DNA from: Hemerocallis citrina | Taxonomy: Eukaryota; Streptophyta; Magnoliopsida; Asparagales; Asphodelaceae | NCBI GenBank assembly: GCA_017893485.1 | Contig: CM030364.1 | Location: 249,601,122-249,665,121 of the forward strand | Reading direction: 5' to 3' | Length of the DNA stretch: 64,000 nt | Shown: piece after piece, positions 47,395-58,149 of the stretch | Layout of the letters: the number at the start of each line of letters is the position of its first letter | Numbering within the stretch: the first letter of the stretch is position 1 | The notes under the pieces: generated by a model | Seen by the model: the letters and a program-made list of their open reading frames with translations, nothing else | Databases searched by the model: none | What the model was told of the DNA's origin: nothing | Made by a program: the position numbers and the translations under genes

Positions 47395-47665
47395 TCAGCA
47401 TCCAGTTCTCAGTCATCGACCATTCTCAAGTCTGGGGTGAGATCCTATCATCGACCATTCTCAAGTCAGGGGTGAGATCCCAGCATCCAACATGTCTCAA
47501 GTCAGGGGTGAGATCCCATCAGTCTATTTCTCAGTTCAGGGGTGAGATCTCAGCATCGACTATGTCTCAAGTCAGGGGTGAGATCCCATCAGTCTACTTC
47601 TCAGTTCAGGGGTGAGATCCCAGCATCGACTATGTCTCAAGTCAGGGGTTAGATCCCATCAGTCT
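47395..47665 (+). repeat. Short tandem repeat with CAGGGGTGAGATC motif
   Basis: About seven units of 30-40 bp, alternating CATCGAC(C/T)AT and CATCAGTCTA between AGTCAGGGGTGAGATCC boxes, forming a higher-order repeat of about 74 bp. It separates the polypurine tract from the next LTR. Confidence 0.88.
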
Positions 47666-49146
47666 TGTAATGCCCCGATTTTTCATTTAATGAAAAATTA
47701 TTTTATTTTGCACGTAGTGTGCACGTGCAATAATTTTTGTAATTATTTTCATCATGATGAGTATAGATATTTAAATATGTGCTTTTAATTATTTCTATAT
47801 AAAAGCCTTCTTTCAATTAGACAAAAAGCCTTCTTCTTAAAGCCCAAAATTTAATTCATTTATTTTATTTTAAAATTATTATTTTGGCCCATAAACTAAA
47901 GCCCATGAGTTAATTTATTTTTAAATACAACTTGTAATGTAGAATACAATTTAAAGATTATTTTTATACAAAATTTAATGTACAAATTTTTTTGGAGACC
48001 AAGTTGCATGCACGTGCATTGCACGTACACGTGCAAAGCATCACTAGCATGGCCAGTGGTGAAGTTTGGAGGGAAATCAAATTTTTGAGTGGAGTCATGG
48101 GGTGATGGTTATTTGATCATGGGTAGTTAGTGTAAATCCTCCTTAAATCTAAGCCATTTGTTTCTAACTCCTACTTCAATCTTAGCCATCCATTTTCCTA
48201 GATTTTTAGTATAAATACCCCCCCCCCCCCCTTTGGCTAGTATTCTTGTGCAAATTAATTCTTCCAAACCTATAGTTAAAATACATTATCTATTTAGTGA
48301 GTAAAAGATTGAGAGATTGTGTGGGATTGTGCTTGCATCAACAAGAAGAAGGAGAGGCCGGCTATCAAAGGGAGTGCTCTCGGTTTGGTGTGCTCGGGTT
48401 GGCGTGTGCGCGCGTGTCCAAGGAGGAGGATCGTTCGTTTGCAAGGACATCCGTTTAGGAGGTTGCTAGTTGTATATTTCTCTCTATTTAAGGTGGGTAA
48501 ATTTTTCATGTTTCTAATTAGGAATGCATGCTAGATTAAATTGAATGAATGAAGCATGAAAAAGATTAATAAGAGTACACATTTAATTGAAAAATGACTT
48601 ATTGATTGATTGATATATGGATGTGCAATTGTATGTGGTTCTATTAGTAAAGGCAAAATTGTGTGTGAATTGATTATAGCCATAAATTATTGAAGAAAGT
48701 TTCATTATCTACGTCACAAATTATGTACACAAAAGTTAGTAGATTAACAATGCTACTTTATGTGTTAAATGAATCTTTGTGTTTTATTGAAATGAATGAA
48801 TTAAAATATAGATTTGTATGTTTGGTAAACGATTAAAAACAAAAATTAATATGAAGAATTGCTAGTAAAGAGATTTGAGATGTTAATCGTTAAGAAATGT
48901 CGAAAGAAGAAATGTGGTAGTTATAATGTAGAATCCGAATTAATTGTATGAAAAATATGTTTTAATTGTTAAAAAAATTATTTTTTCATACTGGTATGTA
49001 AATTATGTGAGGAAGAATCAATCTGGAATTTTACAGTAATTTTTTTATAAAAGCAAAGTGAAATGAGGACTAGTTGAACATCAAAACGTTTTAATAACAG
49101 AGAGAATTGGTTTAAATAAATTTTGAGTTGCATCATTGACAACCTG

Positions 49147-49235
49147 AGCACGTAGCTCAAGTGGTCGGGATGGCTTTAATCGCTACAGTGGGCTTTCGGT
49201 CTGAGGTCGCTGGTTCGAATCCCCTGGGCAACACA
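49147..49235 (+). repeat. tRNA-like (SINE-type) motif 1
   Basis: A box A-like GTAGCTCAAGTGG and an exact box B GGTTCGAATCC lie about 63 bp apart, as in pol III promoters of tRNA-derived SINEs. No cloverleaf could be drawn, so I do not call a tRNA gene. Confidence 0.45.
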
Positions 49236-49319
49236 CTTTTGTTTCATGAATTTTTAAAATAAAGGATATCAGCGGCCGAGAACATTTAATGCTCTCAGCC
49301 CCTCATCCTAACGCAAATA

Positions 49320-49395
49320 GCATTTGGCCTAGTGGTTGTGCCTTCGGTTGGTTTCCCTGTGGTTCTGGGTTCGAATCTCGGCTTCGGCAAGATTG
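49320..49395 (+). repeat. tRNA-like (SINE-type) motif 2
   Basis: TGGCCTAGTGGTTGTG and GGGTTCGAATCTC resemble box A and box B at tRNA-like spacing (about 43 bp). It lies about 110 bp after the first motif. It is not a foldable tRNA by eye. Confidence 0.4.
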
Positions 49396-49776
49396 GAAAA
49401 AATATTTTTTTGAATGTTTGGATGATTGAAAAATTATGGAAAAAATATGTTTATTCTTCTAAAAATATATGGGACTTATGAAAAATAATTTGGGAATTAT
49501 TTACATAAAATAAAATACGATTTGAGAATAAATGTGTAAATAGAACTATGGTTCCACATTGATATTTTTTTTGTGAAATTATATCTTGCAAAAAGAACTT
49601 GAAATGAAGGATTAGAAAATTAATATAGCAAAGAAAGAAATTATATTGTGTGATGGATGTGAATTATTCTCATTGGAGAATAGGGTGAAAAATATGAAAT
49701 GTGAATATTCATTTAGTTATGTGATTTCAATGTGAAATTGATATTTGATGAAGTATAAAATTCCATGTATGATTAT

Positions 49777-50396
49777 TGTTACCTCTAAATCTGGTGTGGG
49801 GGTAAACAGATAGAATTTGTGAGTTCTTGGAAAACCTGAATAGCAAACCTAACCTGTTCTGCCAGAGCTTGACCATTGACTCCCGCCGTTTACCTGCAAG
49901 GAAGTGCGAGACACCGGGGTTGATCCCGGCGACGCACCCTCCGACGCTTAAGTCAGTAACCAGAAATGATTATGAAAGAGCGTTTAACTAGCAAAAGATT
50001 GATTACCTCTTAATGGAGATGGATGGGGGGTATTTATAGGCGTCTTAGGGAGCAGATTAGGAATGTGATCCCCGTGATCTGATAAGGAATATTCTCCTTG
50101 TAATCAGATTAGGAATGTAATCCCTAATCCCGGTGAAAGGATAGATATGAATCAGGGCCGTTGATTAATATTAATCAGAAATCCTAATTCTATCCTGCTG
50201 GACCGGGTTTGTTGCTGGGTTGAAACCCGCACCCAGTTGAGGTGGATCCGTTCGCGGGTTATTGGGTCTGTGAGAAGGAGGCCCCATTACCCGCTTCAGA
50301 CCCGTCTGTAGGCGAAATTACTGTCTTACCCCCGGTCCTCAGGATTCATGCCCCATTTGGACGGTCTCGATTAAACTCCTATTTTTAGCCATATCA
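49777..50396 (-). repeat. 3' LTR of the Tat element
   Basis: Plus-strand ends TGTTACC and ATATCA (TGATATGGC on the minus strand). A TATA box CCTATAAATA lies at 50031-50040 on the minus strand, with a GC-rich stretch downstream of it (49900-49950). A polypurine-type tract (minus AGGAGTGGGGGGC) abuts at 50401-50413. The limits are judged by these signals since the partner LTR is not in view. Confidence 0.75.
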
Positions 50397-50413
50397 CGAG
50401 CCCCCCACTCCTA

Positions 50414-50870
50414 AAGGCTGAGGGTGACCAGTCTTTGAGGAGTAGTTTGACTGTTTTAGTGGCTAGTGGAGTAGTATCGGAGTCCGAATGGGTGATTTTG
50501 AATCCCGAAGTGGGTGGTAAGGTAACTCCTTCTTCTTTTTTGAAGCCATATGATATCCCGGAGTCCTGTCGAGTTTTTATTTATTTTTTCGGGCTATTTA
50601 TTTAATTTTGCGATGTGTTAGCTAATCGTTCGGGGGGCTTAACAGTACACTCTAGGCAATAATCGTTCGTTCAGAGGCTCCAAAATGTCCCCCTGAATTT
50701 TTAATTATTTTCTAGGATTTTTGGCTAATTTTCCCGAATTTTTAGCAATTTTTCGCAATTTTTAAATAAATAAAATGATTTAAATAAATAAAAATCGATT
50801 TTTAAATACGATTTATGACGTGGCTGAATCTAGACCATCGATCAGAGCAGAGGCGCGAATTTCTGGACGA
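50414..50870. other. Non-coding stretch next to Tat 3' LTR
   Basis: Unique sequence between the polypurine tract and the first tandem array. No gene or repeat is supported. Confidence 0.5.
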
Positions 50871-50899
50871 TCAGACGGCCCTTGCTCCTCGGCAGACTT

Positions 50900-51690
50900 C
50901 TTTGCCGTATACGAGGGTCGGTACCTCGGCACCTCGGCTCGGGGGGCTAGTGCTTCGGCTCGGAGAGTAAGCGCTTCGGCTCGGAGGGTCAGTGCTTCAG
51001 CTCGGAGGAACCGAGGTACGTGGCATCATCTGGGACGTCCGTTTCAGCGGGGATCTCAATAAAACGCTATCTTGTCGTTTAGTGGACGTGGCCGAATCTG
51101 GGCCGCCCATCATGACGAGCACGCTTTTTCACAAAATCCAACGGCTGATATGGGTCGGTGCGATTTTTTGCCATATACGAGGGTCGGTACCTCGGTACTT
51201 CGGCTCGGAGGATCCGAGGTACGTGGCATCATCTGGGACGTCCATTTCAGCGTGGATCTTAATAAAACGCCATCTCGTCGTTTAGTGGACGTGGCCAAAT
51301 TTGGGCCGTCCATCCTGACGAGCATGCTTTTTCACAAGATCCAACGGCTGATATGGATCGGTGCGATTTTTTGCCATATACGAGGGTCGGTACCTCGGTA
51401 CCTCGGCTCGGAGGGCTGGTGCTTCGGCTCGGAGAGTCAGCGCTCCGGTTCGGAGGGTCAGTGCTTCGGCTCGGAGGATCCGAGGTACATAGCATCATCT
51501 GGGACGTCCATTTCAGCGGGGATCTCAATAAAACGCTATCTTATCGTTTAGTGGACGTGGCCAAATCTGGGCCGTCCATCATGACGAGCACGCTTTTTCA
51601 CAAGATCCAACAGCTGATATGGGTCGGTGCGATTTTTTGCCATATACGAGGGTCGGTACCTCGGTACCTCGGCTCGGATGCTCGGTGCTG
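50900..51690. repeat. GC-rich tandem array 1 (about 205-265 bp units)
   Basis: Three to four units marked by GAGGTACGTGGCATCATCTG (51010, 51217; GAGGTACATAGC at 51482) and ACGAGGGTCGGTACCTCGG. The variable length comes from an inner 20-27 bp repeat (GTGCTTCGGCTCGGAG-like). Open frames on both strands here are repeat by-products. Confidence 0.85.
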
Positions 51691-53560
51691 TTGGCCGAAG
51701 TGCTAAGTTGGCTTATTTCGAAAGAAATGTCTCTTGATGGTTCGAACTTCCGCGCCCAGTAGCTTGGCTGCTCGACTAAGCTGTTCGGTAGCTCTATCGA
51801 GCGAGCCGGTGGCAGGCGGTTCGGAAGGTGCACGCGGTAGGATCTGGTTCGTCCATCATGGCGCGCATCACGAGGATGGGGTTCAGATCACGAGAAAACG
51901 TTATCTTGTCGTTTTGTGGGCGTGGCGAGATCTGAACCGTCCATCGCATTCTGACGCGAATTTTGGAGAGATCTGACGGTGACTTCGCCTCGGGAGGATT
52001 TTTTGCCATATACGAGGGTCGGTACCTCGGTACCTCGGCTCGGATGCTCGGTGCTGTTGGCCGAAGTGCTAAGTTGGCTTATTTCGAAAGAAATGTCTCT
52101 TGATGGTTCGACCTTCCGCGCCCAGTAGCTTGGCTGCTCGACTAAGTTGTTCGGTAGCTCTGTCGAGCGAGCCGGTGGCAGGCGGTTCGGAAGGTGCACG
52201 CGGCAGGATCTGGTTCGTCCATCATGGCGTGCATCACGAGGATGGGGTTCAGATCACGAGAAAATGTTATCTTGTCGTTTTGTGGGCGTGGCGAGATCTG
52301 AACCGTCCATCGCATTCTGATGCGAATTTTGGAGAGATCCGACGGTGACTTCGCCTCGGGAGGATTTTTTGCCATATACGAGGGTCGGTACCTCGGCTCG
52401 GCCGCTCGGTGCTGTTGGCGGAGGTGCTGAGTTGGCTTTTTCGACTGAGAAAGTCTCTCGATGGTTCGACCTTCCGTGCCCAGTAGCTTGGCTGCTCGAC
52501 TAAGCTGTTCGGTAGCTCTGTCGAGCGAGCCGGTGGTAGGCGGTTCGGAAGGTGCACGCGGCAGGATCTGGTTCGTCCATCATGGCGCGCATCACGAGGA
52601 TGGGGTTCAGATCACGAGAAAACGTTATCTTGTCGTTTTGTGGGCGTGGCGAGATCTGAACCGTCCATCGCATTCTGAAGCGAATTTTGGAGAGATCCGA
52701 CGGTGACTTCGCCTCGGGAGGATTTTTTGCCGTATACGAGGGTCGATACCTCGGTACCTCAGCTCGGCTGCTCGGTGCTGTTGGCCGAGGCGCTGAGTTG
52801 GCTTTTTCGACTGAGAGTCTCTCGATGGTTCGACCTTCCGCGCCCAGTAGCTTGGCTGCTCGACTAAGCTGTTCGGTAGCTCTGTCGAGCGAGCCGGTGG
52901 CAGGCGGTTCGGAAGGTGCACGCGGCAGGATCTGGTTCGTCCATCATGGTGCGCATCACGAGGATGGGGTTCAGATCACGAGAAAACGTTATCTTGTCGT
53001 TTTGTGGGCGTGGCGAGATCTGAACCGTCCATCGCATTCTGACGCGAATTTTGGAGAGATCCGACGGTGACTTCGCCTCGGGAGAATTTTTTGCCGTATA
53101 CGAGGGTCGGTACCTCGGTACCTCGGCTCGGCTGCTCGGTGCTGTTGGCCGAGGCACTGAGTTGGCTTTTTCGACTGAGAGTCTCTCGATGGTTCGACCT
53201 TCCGTGCCCAGTAGCTTGGCTGCTCGACTAAGCTGTTCGGTAGCTCTGTTGAGCGAGCCGGTGGTAGGCGGTTAGGAAGGTGCACGCGGCAGGATCTGGT
53301 TCGTCCATCATGGCGCGCATCACGAGGATGGGGTTCAGATCACGAGAAAACGTTATCTTGTCGTTTTGTGGGCGTGGCGAGATCTGAACCGTCCATCGCA
53401 TTCTGAAGCGAATTTTGGAGAGATCTGACGGTGACTTTGCCTCGGGAGGATTTTTTGCCATATACGAGGGTCGGTACCTCGGTACCTCGGCTCGGCTGCT
53501 CAGTGCTGTTGGCCGAGGTGCTGAGTTGGCTGTTCTGAAGGTACTCAATAGCTTGGTTCG
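51690..53560. repeat. GC-rich tandem array 2 (about 362-bp units)
   Basis: Five units spaced 359-364 bp by the marker TATACGAGGGTCGGTACC (52012, 52376, 52735, 53097, 53461). Each contains GTTCGACCTTCC, AGCTTGGCTGCTCGACTAAG and TCTTGTCGTTTTGTGGGCGTGG. The copies differ at few bases. One more diverged copy lies alone at about 57895-58050. The array lies directly upstream of the antisense gene's promoter. Confidence 0.92.
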
Positions 53561-53694
53561 GCAGACTGGTGGCCGAATCGTGGACTCGGGCAATTTGGGG
53601 AGCCTTTTTGTTTTTCGAAACGTCGCCACTCTCCGCTTGGCGCTTTGGCTTAGTGGGCCTTTCACGTTCCCCAAGGAGGCCCACTACTTCTGGG

Positions 53695-53704
53695 GTTATA
53701 AATC
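53695..53704 (+). promoter_or_regulatory. TATA box of the antisense gene
   Basis: GTTATAAATC lies about 100 bp before the first ATG and about 215 bp before the likely start. A CT-rich leader (CTTCACTCTCCCACCCC) follows. This places a promoter on the strand opposite to gag-pol. Confidence 0.6.
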
Positions 53705-53908
53705 TTCACTCTCCCACCCCTAAGCTCATTTCACTTTTTTACTCTCAAGAATTCTCTTTTTCTGTTCAAGTTCTCTGCTAGCGGCGACTTCTGTTTCACG
53801 GTGGTGTCGTTAGCTGTCGCGTGGGCCAGGCGATTTCCGGCAACGAATTCCGACCGTGAACGTCACTTCAAAGGTCAGTCCACTAGGCTTAACTTATTTT
53901 TCATAGAG

Positions 53909-55956
53909 ATGTCACGAGTGGACTCGGGGAGTGGGGCCTCGTCTTCGGGCGATGATGGTGCGGAGGAGAGGAGAAGGGCGGAGGCTCGGAGGAAGGGGAA
54001 GCAGGTCGTCGAACCGTCGGTTACAGAGGCGAGGCGCGAGAAGAAGAGGAGGGTGGAGACCCAATCCCCCGTAGTGGCGGTGATTGTGGAGAACCCGAAG
54101 CAAGCCCCCGAGATGGGACGATATCCCTCTGTCCTGTCTGGGCATTCGGGGGTTAGGCAGTACGAGGGCGACCTTTTGGAGAAGGCGATCTATGGGAAGT
54201 CGAAGATCGTCGAGGAACCTAACCCGGCCCTTCCCACCGAAGCCGACGAGCTCATTTCGGTGTTATCCGAGAAGGATCTTCTTCGGATCAAAAAGGCCTT
54301 CGCCATCCCTCCGGAGTATAAACTAATACTCCCCGGTCCCGGGATGCGAGCGAATTCCAAGCTGCCATCGTCGGATATGTGCATGTTCGACTTCGACTCC
54401 TTGAATGCCGGGCTACGTTTCCCGCTGCATCCTTTCGTCCTTCAGATCCTCGGCTGGTTCTGCCTCGCGCCGACCCAATTCATGCCGAACACCTGGCGTC
54501 ACGTGAACGCCTTCTTGCTCCAGTGCTACCGAGCCGAAGTAGAGCCGGACCTGACGGTCTTCCGAGGGATGTATCGCATAAACCGGCAGCACAAGACGGA
54601 GCATCGGTATTATTTGGGGCCGAGGAAGGGTGTCAGGATCGTAGAGAACCCCGACTCGATTAAGGGTTGGAAATTGAGGTATTTTATAGTAAGGGGTGAG
54701 GCGATGCTGAACATTCCGACCTGGTGGAAAGTGGAGGTGCCGAAATTCGCCAGAGCTGACCCCGTACTGTCTGAGGCCGAGGAGGAGGTGGCGAGGAAGA
54801 TCATGGCCCTTCCCCTGTTGAGTTGGAGGGAGTTGACGGAGGAGGTGCTGTTCGGGTCCGGCCTTAGCCCCATCGACCCGAGTACACTCCTGACATCTCA
54901 CTTGTTTCTGCTTTTCTTTCAAGTCTTTAGTTCGTCTCGCTAACTCGTCTCTCCCTTTTTTTTTTGTCCGATGCAGAAGCAATGAAGATTGATTTTAACT
55001 CCATGATGGCCGATAGGTCGAAATTGGCCGGGGGTAGGAAGAGGAAGAGGGCGGCCGCGACTGCCTCGTCGACTCCGCAGCCCACGGTCGCCTCGACCAT
55101 CACCCCGCCCCCTCCGACTGCTGAGGCGCCCTCGGAGGTTGTTGTTGTTAAGGAGCCCTCGGCCCCTGTGGCCCCTGGCGTGATTGAGGGGGCCTTTGAC
55201 GTAAACGCGGTGCTGTCGCTCGAGGCACCGCCGCTGACCAGGGCTGCCGAGGAGATCCTGACCGAGCAGCACAAGCAGCTGTTCGTGCCGAATTGGCGAG
55301 TGAAGAACCACGACGGGTTCCTCGGCAATTCGCAAATGTCAGTGCAGGTCGTCAAGCACTTGGCAACCCCGAAGGATCGAGCCGCGCTGAGGGCAGGGAC
55401 GGTGGGCGACGACACCTACGAGGTGGCTCGGTCACTCGTCTCGGTAAGTTTCTCATTGCTAAGTTCTTTCCAAGTTTACTGCCCGGTTTGTTTAGTGCGC
55501 TCACCGTTGTCTTCGCAGGCTACCTGTCACTTCGGCCATCTCCTCGAGACGTTCGCCGAGCAGGAGAAGGAGTTGAGGGCTGCAAGCGACAAAGACCGGT
55601 TGGCGAAGGTCAAGGCAGTTCGGGAGCTCGAGGCCGAGCAGAGGCGAGCCGAAGCTTTGGAGGTCCGGGTGACCGACCTTGTTGCCGACTTGGAGGGAGC
55701 CAAGGGGCGTCTCGACGCAGAGTCTGCCAAGGCCGCGAAGGCTGCCGAGGAGTTGGCCGCGGCGGTGAAGTCTTTGGCTGAAGAGAGGGCGGAGAAGGAG
55801 GGATTGGCGGCGAAGATCCGGGCCGAGGTAGAGGCCGAATGCGAGGCCGAATCGAAGAAACACATGGCCAAGAACATGGAGAAGTCTTATCAGAGAGCGC
55901 TCGACCATGTCCAAGACCGTGTTCCCGGCTTCGAGCGGGTCGGCTACCGACTGTGA
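53909..55956 (+). CDS. Tat antisense ORF, PF04195-like gypsy-type protein
   Basis: Predicted exons are 53909-54880, 54978-55443 and 55519-55956, with GT...AG introns that keep phase (1 and 0). The start MSRVDSGSG was preferred over the Met 36 codons upstream because a splice-acceptor-like TTTTTCATAG precedes it. Exon 1 has a charged, basic N-terminus with KRRVE, then the domain around GLRFPLHPFVLQILGWF and PNTWRHVNAFLLQCYRAE, which resembles the putative gypsy-type transposon family (PF04195). Exon 2 has a KRKR basic patch and a Pro/Ala stretch. Exon 3 is a long coiled coil (AEQEKELRAASDKDR and on). A TGA at 55954 stops it, but the same frame goes on through an acidic tail (EEEGGEGEESEGEEDESD) to TAA at 56113. 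Function unknown; such ORFs recur in Tat elements. Confidence 0.72.
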
Positions 55957-56290
55957 CCCGGGTCGCCCTCAGGCGGTGAGGAGGAGGGAGGCGAAGGCGA
56001 GGAGAGCGAGGGCGAGGAGGATGAATCCGACCCACCTGTGGCGGATGCCCAGGTCGAGGTGGGGGTCGGGGGGCCGTCTGTCAACGCACCCGTGGGGACG
56101 CAGGTGGACCCCTAATCCCCTCGCTAAGTCTGTAATTTTTTGTGTTTTGTTCTTTAAACGGTGTAATGCCTTTTGCGGACTGGCCACCGCCTTTGTTGAA
56201 TGAAATAGATGTTTTTGATCTTTGCGTTTCTATCTAAGTGTTTGGTTCGCCCCTCTAGCTCTTCAATGTCGTCCCCTTCTTTTATTTTAG

Positions 56291-56755
56291 ATTGACAAGG
56301 TGACTTCTGCCAATGCGGTGGCTCGGCGCCGCGCAGGGCTATTTCAGCAGCACCGAGAGGGTCGGCTCGAGGGCGAGATGCATCTGACTAGGAAAATGCT
56401 TCAAGATGTTGAGAGGAAGAACAGCGAGTTGTTGGCCGAGCTGCACCATCTACGGATAGTCGAGGCCGAGCTGTCTGCGAAGGAAGAAGAGCTGGTTCGG
56501 GTTTCAGCCGAACGGGATGACTTCGCTAGGAAGGTGGAACATTTGCAAAGTGTGACGGTCGACAAGAGTATCGAAGTGACCCACCTGCGTCGTGTTATAT
56601 CCGACAGCGCAGAGTATCCCGGTTCGGCGAAACTTCCTCGATTCAAAGTTATTGTGAAGGACGACACGCTGAAGGACCGGATCGTCGAGCTGGAGCAAGA
56701 GGTCGCTCGGCTCAAGCCTCAGCCAGTGAGGGCCAATGTCCGGAGCACCTCGTGA
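56291..56755 (+). CDS. Coiled-coil exon or ORF downstream of the antisense gene
   Basis: An open frame of about 155 codons begins after a TTTATTTTAG acceptor-like site and has no good ATG start. It reads ARRRAGLFQQHREGRLEGEM and ends with a Leu/Glu-rich coiled coil (HLRIVEAELSAKEEELVRVS; VELEQEVARLK). It may be a further exon of the antisense gene or the relic of a second copy. No donor upstream is clearly matched. An AATAAA at 57082 could end the transcript. Confidence 0.5.
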   Translation: MDKVTSANAVARRRAGLFQQHREGRLEGEMHLTRKMLQDVERKNSELLAELHHLRIVEAELSAKEEELVRVSAERDDFARKVEHLQSVTVDKSIEVTHLRRVISDSAEYPGSAKLPRFKVIVKDDTLKDRIVELEQEVARLKPQPVRANVRSTS

Positions 56756-57900
56756 ACTCGCGAAGAGATTGAGCGAGGGATTTCGTTCTACCAAGCCGCG
56801 AGCCGAACCCCCATCATAGGTAGGTCCGCAGCCGATGCCCAAAGTGGGGTAGCGGTGTCTTCAAGTGGTGCATCGGTTGGAGCGGCTGTTAGGGTCAGCG
56901 GCGAAGAGGCGTCTCGGTTCGTTGGTCTAGAGACGAGCTCGGAGGTCAAGAGGTGCCGACCCAAAGTGTCGCTGAACCGGAGCGTCCCCCTTCCGCAGAG
57001 GCCGTAAACGAGTCGTGTCGTGTCTTCGGACTTCCGAAATGTGTTTTGTCATAACCTTCTTGTAAATTTATCCAAGTCATGTTAATAAAACGGGGGTTGA
57101 TTTATCCGAACTGTTCTCTTCTTTTCGTAAATTTTTTGCGTTGTAATCGCGCTTAGGTAGGGTAGGCTTGAGATGGGTCTCGAGGCAAGTGTTTGCTTCG
57201 TTTAGCATCTTGGCCTCGAGCCCCGCACTTTCGCCTCGGCTCTGAATCCTGCTCGGCGCCTTCAGGCACGGCTCGGTTCGGCGGTCAATCCCCTTAACCG
57301 CATTAATGGCGCTCCGGGATCTGTGGGGGTGTTTCACCTTCCCAAGGGCATTGAGGATGGTGCCCCTTAATCAACGCGCGGCGTTTAGGCTCCCTAGGCG
57401 CGACTTTTGGACTCCCGAGGGTCTTAATGACAGTTACTTGGGGGAAGGCTATAAGTACCACAACCCCCCTTTGTAGTTTTTGTCATCAGTCTAGAGTTCA
57501 AGTGGCTGTGACGGCGTCTGCCCTTGGGCGGATACCAGCCTCGTTACAAAGTTTTTGCCTCGAGAGGTTCCGAAGGGTGGTCACTCTACTGCCTTGTTCT
57601 TCTCTCGTTCCCGACGATCGCGATGTGGGTGTCAGGAGCGAGGGAGGACAAGGCAGAAGCGTTGGCGTCCGTAGTCCGGACCTGAGGGGGAGGTCCCCTT
57701 AAACCTTAATCCAAACTTTTTGAGATTTTAAGTTTTTGCTTCTTATGGGTTGGCAGTGTTCATACGGCTCGTAGGCCGAGGCGATTGCGAAAGAAAGTTG
57801 ATTCGGATTGCCTGTTGCTTGTGTTTGGTGCCGAGCGAAGTAAGGTGATCACGACCGTCGGATGGTTGCACGAATCTCGAGGTAAGTGCGATTCCCAAGA
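56756..57900 (+). other. Non-coding spacer of the Tat element with a second TATA-like site
   Basis: The former coding-like sequence decays after 56755. An AATAAA lies at 57082. GGCTATAAGTACC near 57448 looks like another TATA box on the plus strand, followed by a weak 91-codon frame that I do not accept as a gene. Confidence 0.45.
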
Positions 57901-58149
57901 AAACGCTATCTTGTCGTTTTGTGGACACGTGGCTTGATCAGATCCGTTAATCACACTTTAGCGCACATTTTGAGACGATCTGACGGCGGTTTTGCCTCGG
58001 AAGGTTTTTTCGCCATATACGAGGGTCGGTACCTCGGCACCCCGGCTCGGCTCGATAGTGGGGCATACCAGAGTGGCCATCTAGCCCCGGCCCGTTCGGG
58101 GAGGTAAAGTCGAACCATAGGACCCCTACCATAGTTAAATTAGTTTAAG

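Larger units (their letters stand above)
47666..49776 (+). mobile_element. Ty3-type LTR (solo or truncated)
   Basis: Begins TGTAATGCCCCGATTTTTC, a Ty3 LTR-like start. A TATA box (TATAAATACCCC) is at 48210, with a poly-C run, and a leader-like region with GTAAGA-type signals follows near 48300-48500. No gag or pol follows. Its right part is cut by the Tat element at 49777. The assignment rests on the start motif and TATA spacing, so it is moderate. Confidence 0.5.

Noticed and set aside
49147..49395. Functional tRNA genes
   Set aside because: Box A and B are present but I could not pair an acceptor stem or place an anticodon loop.
50992..53684. Many 70-160 codon frames on both strands with repeated sequence
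   Set aside because: They repeat with the 205-362 bp tandem units, have no start context or domain, and occur on both strands.
57427..57702. 91-codon frame after a TATA-like site as a gene
   Set aside because: It has no domain, and its composition matches the surrounding non-coding Tat region.
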